Below, piece by piece: positions 21,646 through 28,516 of a stretch of 28,516 nucleotides of DNA (the first letter of the stretch is position 1; every line of letters starts with the position of its first letter). Made by a program: the position numbers and the translations under genes. The stretch is from NCBI GenBank assembly GCA_012184525.1, contig WOFQ01000140.1, forward strand, positions 1 to 28,516, written 5' to 3'. The notes under the pieces are model-generated. The model did no database searches and was not told the origin of the DNA. It saw only the letters and a list, made by a program, of their open reading frames with translations. Source of the DNA: Xenoacremonium recifei. Its lineage: Eukaryota; Ascomycota; Sordariomycetes; Hypocreales; Nectriaceae.

Positions 21646-22977
21646 TCAATAAGAGTCTAAGCGGTACAGGATAGTCCCCCAGCCTAGTTGGTCATAACCA
21701 CCACTACTAGAACCATAACTTCCTCCACCGCCTTCTGCTCCGCCACTAGCATCCACCGTCATATCGCGGTATTCTCCGGTCCATGAAGCATTGAGGCCTT
21801 TCACTCCATTGTAATGGGCATATAGCAACTCACCGATAGGGCGAATATTGCCGCGACTTGAATTGCTGATAACTGTTTCTGTACCATGTATATTGGTATA
21901 TTCTTCAAATGGAACATCCTGGCCTACATTGTACTTGAAGACGTATTCAGAGCTTTCTTAGTTAGCTAATTTGTCTTGTCATGTCCAGTGAATGATCCAT
22001 GAATATTGGAGCTTACCCAGCCAGGATTCGATTTGAGGTGAGTCCAAAGAGATCCGTTCCCTGGTTGTAACTCTGTTGAGCTAGAACGCCAAGTAGGGCA
22101 AAATCCAGGGTAGCGTGCCCTTGGTCTCGACCAGCCTCTTGGCCTTGACCCAAATTTTTTCCAGAGCCGTCCTCCGTCCAAATATACCAAATAGCATGGG
22201 GGAGCGCCCCCATACCAGCTCCATCCTCGAAATAGGTGATAGCTTCGTTGATCATAGTCTGGTTGTCAGAGAGAACACCGATACTATGCACAGAACACAG
22301 TGTGCAAAGATCCCACTGGTTGTAATGTTACTTGATGTTAAACAGCAGGAAGCTTGCCAATAGGTGGGGAGAAAACTGACATTTGCCCAATAGTTATCGA
22401 TAGATGCCCCGTTGTGGTTGACCAGGAAGTCGTGGTTCATGGGGTAAAATATATCGACCAGCATCTCGATTGCCGCGTTTAAGCCTGTCCAGCTATCATA
22501 ATCCCGTAAGATCTCGGCCACATTGGCCAACTGGTATCCATAAATGCCTGCGGCCAGCCAACGATCGGCACTACCTATGATTTCCGTAAGTGTCGAGCTC
22601 CAGGCGTCGATAATGCGAGTAGCAGCGTCGGCATTGTCAGTCGTCCCATTGATCCGCCAAACGAGGGCGTTTGCATAAGCTGCTGCAATGTCCTTGTATA
22701 GACTTGCGTAGTTCTGGGTGCAGTCCGAGTCGCCCCTGCATACGCTTGCTTGCGGGTTAGCGGTATAATCGGGATCAGCAGCCGCAGCCAGCATTTGCCA
22801 ACCCGTATACTGAGGATTGGTTTTGGCGGCTACGTATTTTTCCATTCGAGAGAAATCATCGTCTGTATGTAAGAGGCCCGGATGAGTGATGGCCCGTGAC
22901 TCGATGGTTCTTGCTCCTGCGGCGACAAGACCAAGGATGCCGACAAACGCGGCAGGCAAAGTACTAGAAGGTCTCAT
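21646..22977 (-). CDS. Secreted alginate-lyase-domain protein (polysaccharide lyase)
   Basis: Three exons, 22977-22381, 22315-22017 and 21952-21646, give 1203 coding bases and 400 residues with no defect. Introns are 22316-22380 (GTCAGT...CCAG) and 21953-22016 (GTAAGC...GCTAAC...AAAG). Splicing restores the family motifs NYWANWDLC (about 195-203) and GQGQEAGRDQGHATLDFALLG (255-275), then LAGSEYVFKYN. A signal peptide covers about residues 1-20. The architecture fits the alginate lyase domain (PF05426, alpha/alpha toroid) of lyases that cleave uronic-acid polymers by beta-elimination. Fungal members may act on glucuronan or related polyuronates rather than algal alginate, so the substrate is uncertain. 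The C-terminus is Gly/Ser-rich before GWGTILYRLDSY. Next to it lies a broken sugar transporter, and 1.7 kb upstream the Zn2Cys6 regulator. Confidence 0.88.
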
Positions 22978-24660
22978 TGTACTAGGAATTTATTCCACGA
23001 TTGACTCTTCAATTGTTAGGGAAGGCGAAGTAGCCTTGAATGGGGCATATAATTGTGTGCAAACACGCAACGAGGATGAATTGGCCCGTATCGTAATATC
23101 AACCTCAACAAAGGTGTGCCCAAGACTCTTTAGGATTTCAATAGAGTTCGTAAGCTCATGTATATGATAACAGGATTTCCAAGGAAGTAACATCTTCAAC
23201 GGCGTATCGTCCGGGAAACCGTCCGGGCTGTGGGGTGATCGGCCCTTACCAGCTACGCTTCCCGTCGCATGTTGATTACAATAAGATTGGACATGTCTCA
23301 TTACATACCGTAGTACGTCATACGCGGTTCTCTTGTTCGAATAACTACATGTGCTACTTATTCCGTTAGCACGCGAAATTGAACAGCCTAAAAGAGTCGC
23401 CTAATTAGCATAAAATCTGCTGTGTGTCCCAGCCACCAGTTCATCGGTGTTCGCGAGAAGTCTCGGGCAAAGTTAATTGTGGGCTGACGAGCTCGAGACC
23501 CTCCCTTGCTACTCCGCACAGATTTCTCCAGAAGCTATGTTATCCATCCGCAATAACCGGACCAAATTCTGGTCGTCTTGTTACCGGAAAATGGGGAAGA
23601 TTAATGAACGTGGAAGGAAAAGAAGAGGGGAGAACCGTTCTTTCGTTTGCTTTTCAATACTGAAGGATACCACTATTCTGTAATCGTGGCATACATCCCT
23701 TGGTTCCACGGCTGGTAGAACGAAGTCGCAGGCGTGGTTTGGCGGTGGATTGCTGACATTAATACTTGCTATTAAAGAGTCACTCCATCACACTATATGA
23801 AAAACCTACACTTAATCAGCTACGCGGACAACCTGCACGCATAAACACGCATGGAAAGTTGAGTGTTTGCTTGCAATTAGACACTGGATCAGCACTGCTG
23901 GCCGCTTGGTAATATTTATTTCTAGTTTCTAAGACCATTTCGAAAGCAAGAGGGAGCGCATAATGATTGTATCACATTTACCGCGGTACTTTCCTATGTA
24001 AGAAATCTATTTGCAGAGTTAGAACCACCGGCAGCTACCCCGGATTTCACCCCGGGACCATGTTCCCCCGCCGACGATCCCAATCATACCTCATATACAT
24101 AGCATCATTTTGTCGGGTCAAAGGCCGGAGCTCAGGCCGATAACTTACTTTTGGGGGCTAGTCGGCTGTTCCGGCTATAAGTTCATTTTATACCCCTACT
24201 ATGCAATCATTTGTTTCTCTTGCCATTTAAAATATGCGCTTCCACAGTACATTGATACAATGCGCAGAAGTTCTCACGGCTAAGCTATAAGCAAAACACG
24301 ATTTCAAAAGCCCGTTAAACAATAAAGACCACCCCTCTTAGACGTAACATGTGCCCCTTTAACCATATATAATTAATTAGATCTTTGTGTATTCTGGATC
24401 GCTATGATCACAGATTGTCGTCATTATGAATCACAGTGATCTGTGGAGAAGCATGATCCAGTTCCGTGACCTTGCTGGCATGTGATTCTATATGTCGGGC
24501 GTGGGTCGTCACAGGGTGAACGCTTGGGACACGAATAAATATAAAGCTGACACGCGATTCTCTAATATTTTCTCATCATCCTGAAGTATCAAGGCAAATA
24601 ATGGCGCTGATACCTTCATAACTATATTGTCATTAATTTAAAGATCCGTGATTATAACAA
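22978..24660. other. Intergenic region between lyase and regulator
   Basis: No convincing gene. The part nearest 22978 is the lyase promoter and contains a tandem CGTCCGGG pair (see separate entry). At 24110-24200 there is a CGG/CCG-rich patch followed by TATAAG and a pyrimidine-rich stretch. It resembles a promoter, but the following ATG opens only a short frame that stops after about 17 codons. Small frames at 23424-23683 have no recognisable content. The last part, before 24660, is AT-rich and should hold the 3' end of the regulator. Confidence 0.4.
23208..23227. promoter_or_regulatory. Tandem CGTCCGGG pair upstream of the lyase
   Basis: The octamer CGTCCGGG occurs at 23208-23215 and again at 23220-23227, one helical turn apart (12 bases), about 235 bases upstream of the lyase ATG. 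Each holds CCG and CGG triplets, the usual contacts of Zn2Cys6 factors. The CGTCCG core also appears (either orientation) in the promoter of the nearby regulator at 26527 and 26576. Function is inferred only. Confidence 0.3.
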
Positions 24661-26425
24661 TTATAGGATAGAATCCATCGCTCTGACTGCAGCAAGAAGC
24701 TTCAAGTAATATCCTTCCAATATATATTAGATAAATAGAACTAAAAGGTGGTATTATACTTAACTTACCGGCAGCCTTCCATTTCCTGTCAAGTTTATGC
24801 AGTGTGCCTTCAATGATATGGAGATTTTCTACCTCCCCTAGTTTTGTAAAATTCTGTCCCACTTTATACATCCAAGGGAGAACAAAGGGCGACACTTCAC
24901 CGTGGGTATAGTCTGGCAAATCATTGTCGAGATATGCTTTCGCTACCTTTACAGCAAGAAAAGCTGCTTTCTTGACAACTTCTAAAGCCTGCTGGTGGAG
25001 TGGGCTTGCCGTGTTGAGCTGATGAGGTGCATAGAGGATCAAAATGCCACTATGATTTGATTAGCATATAGTGGCAATGAATTAGTCGTTATTGGTACAA
25101 ACGAGATAGAAATAGCTGTCTGGTAACAAAGTATTGAATATGTTGTTCCTTCATTGGACTCCGAATAGGTGAGCATTGCACAGACGGTTTTGTAGAGTTG
25201 TCGCACTTCGTTTTGCTCAAACTCGGGATCCATAGATCCGTCAGATACATGACGAAAAATGCGACCAACCAGGTAGCTTGCTTGTACAACACTTGCGAAT
25301 CGACCCAGGGCATCAGGAGGTGACGAGAGTGTGTATTGAGTTTCCAAACCTTTCTGAGTGTTCCAGCTTTCGTCATGACATGGTAATTCAGCTGTCAAGT
25401 CTGGCTCTGGGGTAAGCAAAGGTTGTTTGGGGTCACCAAGGGCAGAAATCCTGCGATGTTAATGCCTTGTTCTGAAATTGCTCATACCTCGGTGAGATGG
25501 ACAAAAGCTTGCGTGCGCATACCTTTCAAGAAGGTATATAACCCACCACGTTCTTCGCTTTTCTTCCCTTTCAGACCATGTCTCCTGGCCAAGTTCTCCA
25601 GTGAATGGTTGATGCCAGCCCAGGCCCAGTCCTATACCGTATTTGAGGCAGGTACCGATCGATGTGTGTGCTGCAGGGAATATGGCATGGCCTTGCTCAT
25701 ACACTGCAAGTAGGATGGAGCCTTGGAGTATTTCTAGAGACATGATCCCAGATGTCTGGAGATCCACAAAGAACTGCGTAGCAGCGCGGTACTCGGCCGT
25801 CCGCGGGTTCTGATCCGGCTGTGTTTCCGTGACTAGCTTCATACACAGGAGAAGAAAGCTTGTGTCCACCCTAGAAGGAAGCAATGGATTGAGCAAGTGG
25901 TTGAATATCTTGCTTTTTGAAATAAAAGGTAACCAAGGATGTATCAGCCGATAGTAGCATATTGCGATTTGCTGGAAGGCTTCATTGTCGCCCAAAACTG
26001 CGCTAGCATACTCTGGACTGGCTGCGAAGGCCCTTTGAGGCAACGTTAACGGTGCTTGAATGTGATGGAAGGTATCATAATCCATGAATCTGATGACAAG
26101 CCCGTTGCTCTCTTGAGCACGCCATGGATGCACCTTGGCGGCGTTATTCCAGGAGTCTATCTCGACACCTGCAGCCTGCAATGTGCGATCATGAGAGTTT
26201 TCAAAGAGCCCATAATGCTCGTTACGATAGACGCATGTACGCTTGTGCCTATGGAAACGAGAGATTTAGCGGGATAGAGCATTTGGGTAGTTTGTCAAAT
26301 GGCACGTACAGTCTGCATGATGAGCACTCCGGCTTTTCTTTGGTACATCGGATCTTGCGTCGAAAGCAAAAGCGACATGCATGTCGGGCCCTGGCCTGGC
26401 TGCCTGAAACAAGATTGACTGACAT
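24661..26425 (-). CDS. Zn2Cys6 fungal transcription factor
   Basis: Five exons, 26425-26310, 26248-25523, 25450-25103, 25049-24769 and 24713-24661, sum to 1524 bases (507 residues). The start is the ATG before SVNLVSG; the frame is open further upstream, but without conserved sequence. Intron 1 (26249-26309, GTACGT...CATAG) restores a perfect binuclear cluster: Cys17-x2-Cys20-x6-Cys27-x6-Cys34-x2-Cys37-x6-Cys44, with the basic FRRKIR segment. The other introns are 25451-25522 (GTATGC...GCAG), 25050-25102 (GTTTGT...ATAG) and 24714-24768 (GTAAGT...GAAG). A fungal-specific TF domain (PF04082 type) follows, with YYRLIHPWLPFI, EEKRRTWWVIYLLER, ISALGDP and LNTASPLHQQAL. The C-terminus reads AAGYYLKLLAAVRAMDSIL. 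It acts in the nucleus as a DNA-binding regulator. It is divergent from the oxidoreductase, so that gene, and perhaps itself, are the likely targets. Confidence 0.9.
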
Positions 26426-26526
26426 TCTCCAGGCTACCAGTGCGTTAATCGTAGTCACTTCTTGCTCGGGGAAATACTTGAAGGAAATGAACGGAACAGG
26501 CGGCCGAACGGACATAAGCGGAGACG

Positions 26527-26543
26527 CGGACGGATGTTGTCCG
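26527..26543. promoter_or_regulatory. CGG-N11-CCG site (Gal4-type spacing)
   Basis: CGG at 26527-26529 and CCG at 26541-26543 are separated by exactly 11 bases, and symmetry extends to CGGAC-N7-GTCCG. Binuclear-cluster dimers bind inverted CGG triplets with factor-specific spacing; 11 is the Gal4 spacing. The site lies about 100 bases upstream of the Zn2Cys6 gene's ATG. Which factor binds is inference. Confidence 0.4.
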
Positions 26544-26776
26544 TCGCAGGTGGAAAAAGGGACAGGAAGGACTAGCGTCCGTACTCCGCAAAAATGTCCG
26601 CTGTATCCGCTTCCTCTTACTGGCTCGTGGCAAAGTCCGCAATACCGCCTAGAGCTACGAGGGAAAAGAGTGGATTGGTGTTTGAAGATGTTCATTCATT
26701 CGTTGACTAGGAAGTCATCGTCGTTGTCAAGGAAGGCTCGTGCAACGTCAACCACAGCAAATGGATATAAGAATGA

Positions 26777-26790
26777 GGTTGCGCGCAACC
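26777..26790. promoter_or_regulatory. Perfect 14-base palindrome GGTTGCGCGCAACC
   Basis: Every base pairs across the dyad. It is about 95 bases upstream of the oxidoreductase ATG, in the range of an upstream activating or repressing site. No known factor assigned. Confidence 0.3.
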
Positions 26791-26817
26791 ACGTTGCCCA
26801 AAACTTCCACATTGGCC

Positions 26818-26831
26818 AGTAGTATACTACT
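26818..26831. promoter_or_regulatory. Perfect 14-base palindrome AGTAGTATACTACT
   Basis: A complete dyad about 55 bases upstream of the oxidoreductase ATG; its centre (GTATAC) lies where a TATA-like element could be. No known factor assigned. Confidence 0.25.
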
Positions 26832-26886
26832 ATTTTAGCTTTCTGGAAGGCTTGCCAGCTTTGTTACTGAATTTTCTTTTTCAGCT

Positions 26887-28191
26887 ATGGTTGAAACACA
26901 CAAAGTCCTTCGGAGAGTCGGTGTTAAACCAAACGGCGGGACTTACTTGAAATTCCAACATGAGCCCGTCCCGACTCATGGACCATCTGATGTATTAATC
27001 CGAGTCCGTGCTGTGTCGCTGAACTGGAAGGATGCGGCAATAATCGATGGCCGGTTTCCATTCGCGTGTTTCGAAGATGGCATAGTTGGCACCGAATTTG
27101 CAGGGGAAGTCGAAGCCGTGGGAGAGAAGGTCCGATTGTTCAAGGTAAGTAGGCGCCTCTAAAACGAGTCAGAATATAGAATGAGGCTCAAATTACCCAG
27201 GCTGGCGACAGAGTGGTTTCTCTCATTAACTTCAACGATATTACCGGAAGGGAAACAGCAACTTACGGTCAGTCTCACAAAACTGTGTCATGTCATGTAA
27301 TTCATTACCATTGACGAGGGTCTAGCTTTTGGTCATGATATGGACGGTCCTCTGGCTGAATATATTGTTTGTCCGGAAAATGTTCTGGTCATAATCCCCG
27401 AGCACTTAACGTTCGCAGAGGTAAGGAGACTGTGGTTTATGTGGCTGGCTCTTTTCATTTTCTAACCATGACCATAGGCTAGCACTATACCGTGTGCGGG
27501 TGTTACTGCCTGGAATGCGCTGAACATGAAGTCCCGTCTCTTCGGAAAGACCGTGCTCATCCAAGGTAGGACTCGATTCTGCTGTGATCGTGTGTCAATT
27601 ACGTTAAGAAGAATCAGGTACTGGAGGCGTTAGCCTCATTGCACTAATTCTGGCAGCCAAAGCAGGAGCCTTGGTTATTGTCACCTCTTCTTCTGATGAA
27701 AAGCTTGAGAAGGCGAAAGATCTTGGAGCTTGGAAGACTATCAACTATATCAAAACTCCTGCTTGGGAAGAAGACGTTTTGAAGCTTACCAGCGGCGAAG
27801 GTGTTGATATTGTGATCGAGCAAGGAGGAGCCGCCACGCTCCTCAAAAGCATAATCACCCTGCGTCGAAACGGCCAAGTCTCACAGGTCGGGTTTCTAAC
27901 AAACAATAGTGATGGGGATTTTGCAACTCTAGTCCAGCTGCTCATTTATAAAACTTGCTCTATTGTGTTGGTTGCCCTTCTTTAAGTTTCATCTGCTCAT
28001 GCTAATTATGTCCCAGTGGCACACGAGTGGGAATAAAGGCAGATCTGGAAGAGTTCATGGAATTTAGTAGGCTGACTGGATTCCATTTAACATCTTGTAT
28101 TGATCGGATATTCAAGTTTGACCAAGCAATGGAGGCATTGGACTATCTACGAAGCGGAAATGCCTTTGGGAAGGTAGTTGTGGAATTATAG
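26887..28191 (+). CDS. Medium-chain dehydrogenase/reductase (zinc-independent, quinone-oxidoreductase-like)
   Basis: Six exons, 26887-27144, 27201-27267, 27326-27420, 27478-27565, 27618-27966 and 28017-28191, sum to 1032 bases (343 residues) with no defect. Introns are 50-58 bases; four have good donors (GTAAGT, GTCAGT, GTAAGG, GTAGGA), the last a weaker GTTGGT. The N-terminal GroES-like catalytic domain has SLNWKDAAIIDGRFP and VGTEFAGEVEAVG. The Rossmann domain has VLIQGTGGVSL (GTGGV at 170-174), and the C-terminus is SGNAFGKVVVEL. At the usual catalytic zinc positions the family's Cys and GHE are replaced (NWKD, GTE) and the four-cysteine structural zinc loop is absent, so I expect zinc-independent NAD(P)H-dependent reduction. 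It is often annotated as zinc-type alcohol dehydrogenase-like; the substrate is unknown. It shares its promoter with the Zn2Cys6 gene. Confidence 0.93.
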
Positions 28192-28368
28192 ATTGCTTAA
28201 CAATACGCCGATAGTTTATTTTATAGACCCGTGTCTGACATACGGAAATTACGTGCAGGGAGAATGTGATAGATTGCCACCCACCTTAGCTCACTGATCT
28301 ATAGTTACCTAGATCTAAGATTATAATAATCTATTAGTTATTATATTTTATTTATATATTATTAAATA
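28192..28368. other. AT-rich spacer downstream of the oxidoreductase
   Basis: Contains the oxidoreductase 3' region and a strongly AT-rich stretch from about 28310 to 28368. No gene. It ends with a TA at 28367-28368, the target dinucleotide of Tc1/mariner/pogo elements, just before the repeat-bearing element end. Confidence 0.4.
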
Positions 28369-28381
28369 ACGTGGTTGACAT

Positions 28382-28428
28382 GCGAGCGAACCACACAAGC
28401 GAGCGAACCACACAAGCGAGCGAACCAC
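28382..28428. repeat. 17-base tandem repeat, about 2.8 units
   Basis: The unit GCGAGCGAACCACACAA is present at 28382-28398 and 28399-28415, then a 13-base partial at 28416-28428, all identical. Such subterminal direct repeats commonly serve as transposase binding sites in DNA transposons, which fits its place about 55 bases before the transposase-like ATG. Confidence 0.85.
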
Positions 28429-28484
28429 TTTCCTTAGCCTATCCCAAACTTCGTCTTTAATTCTCACTTCTTCCACCACAATAA

Positions 28485-28516
28485 ATGGAATCTAATTCAA
28501 AAGAGGCCAGATTACT
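28485..28516 (+). CDS. Start of a probable pogo-like transposase (partial)
   Basis: Only ten codons are visible: ATG followed by ESNSKEARLL, running off the window. The composition matches the beginning of fungal pogo/Fot1-type transposases, which open with a KEAR-L segment leading into a psq-type helix-turn-helix. With so few residues this is suggestive only. Support comes from the tandem repeats immediately upstream. Confidence 0.35.
   Translation, partial: MESNSKEARL

Larger units (their letters stand above)
26426..26886. promoter_or_regulatory. Shared divergent promoter of the regulator and the oxidoreductase
   Basis: This 461-base region lies between two start codons pointing apart. 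It has a dense run of CGG and CCG triplets from about 26490 to 26612. The block around 26508-26533 (CGGACATAAGCGGAG) recurs in inverted orientation at about 26575-26603 (CGGACATTTTTGCGGAG on the minus strand). Two perfect 14-base palindromes sit at 26777-26790 and 26818-26831. A pyrimidine-rich TTTTCTTTTTCAG ends just before the oxidoreductase ATG and could be the acceptor of a 5'UTR intron. Confidence 0.6.
28369..28516 (+). mobile_element. 5' end of a probable pogo/Tc1-type DNA transposon, cut by the window edge
   Basis: After a TA dinucleotide, the sequence changes from AT-rich to ACGTGGTTGACATGCGAGCG and a tandem subterminal repeat, followed by a short leader and an ATG frame that reads like a fungal pogo transposase start. 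The GTGGTT near the tip is the inverse complement of AACCAC in the repeats. The other end is outside the window, so inverted termini and target duplication cannot be tested. Confidence 0.4.

Noticed and set aside
22990..23301. Minus-strand frame of 103 codons just upstream of the lyase
   Set aside because: No recognisable content; covers the expected lyase promoter including the CGTCCGGG pair.
24110..24295. Promoter-like patch with TATAAG and a pyrimidine tract followed by an ATG
   Set aside because: The ATG frame stops after about 17 codons and no splice donor leads on to coding sequence.
28382..28428. Short regular repeats that could be read as a CRISPR array
   Set aside because: The 17-base units are directly adjacent with no spacers, and the genome is fungal; they are tandem subterminal repeats.

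Overview
The window looks like nuclear DNA from a filamentous ascomycete (Pezizomycotina; an Aspergillus/Penicillium-like Eurotiomycete is plausible, but the genus cannot be fixed from the sequence). Reasons: short GT-AG introns of 50-75 bases interrupt several genes; the gene families are typical of these fungi (NACHT-ankyrin STAND protein, HET-domain protein, Zn2Cys6 regulator, polysaccharide lyase, MFS sugar transporter, GPI-type surface subtilase); and gene islands are separated by AT-rich, repeat-bearing gaps. All exon models here were made by hand from splice signals and reading-frame continuity. Where I say the exons sum to a multiple of three, I checked it by arithmetic.

Layout. 1-1036 is AT-rich with no convincing gene. 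1037-7036 (minus) is one uninterrupted 2-kb-residue surface protein: subtilisin-like protease, then an adhesin-like region, two copies of a cysteine-containing module, a long Ser/Thr stalk and a hydrophobic GPI-like tail. 7037-9811 has no clear gene but holds two direct copies of an LTR-like repeat. 9812-16668 (minus) is a four-exon NLR-like (STAND) gene of about 2200 residues: helical N-terminal domain, NACHT, winged helix, long ankyrin array. Head-to-head with it across 1.2 kb is a HET-domain gene, 17895-20064 (plus), whose frame changes once near 19.3 kb. These two families belong to fungal non-self recognition and programmed cell death.

20458-21279 (minus) is a decayed MFS sugar transporter lacking its first half. 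21646-22977 (minus) is an intact three-exon secreted alginate-lyase-domain protein of 400 residues. After a 1.7-kb gap, 24661-26425 (minus) is a five-exon Zn2Cys6 transcription factor of 507 residues. It shares a 461-base promoter with a six-exon, 343-residue zinc-independent alcohol dehydrogenase/quinone-oxidoreductase-like gene, 26887-28191 (plus). The shared promoter holds a CGG-N11-CCG site, dense CGG triplets in inverted arms and two perfect 14-base palindromes. A CGTCCG hexamer recurs upstream of the lyase. My inference is a small regulated module of lyase, regulator and oxidoreductase, with a broken sugar transporter beside it. The right edge (from about 28369) looks like the start of a pogo-type DNA transposon, whose transposase is cut off by the window end.
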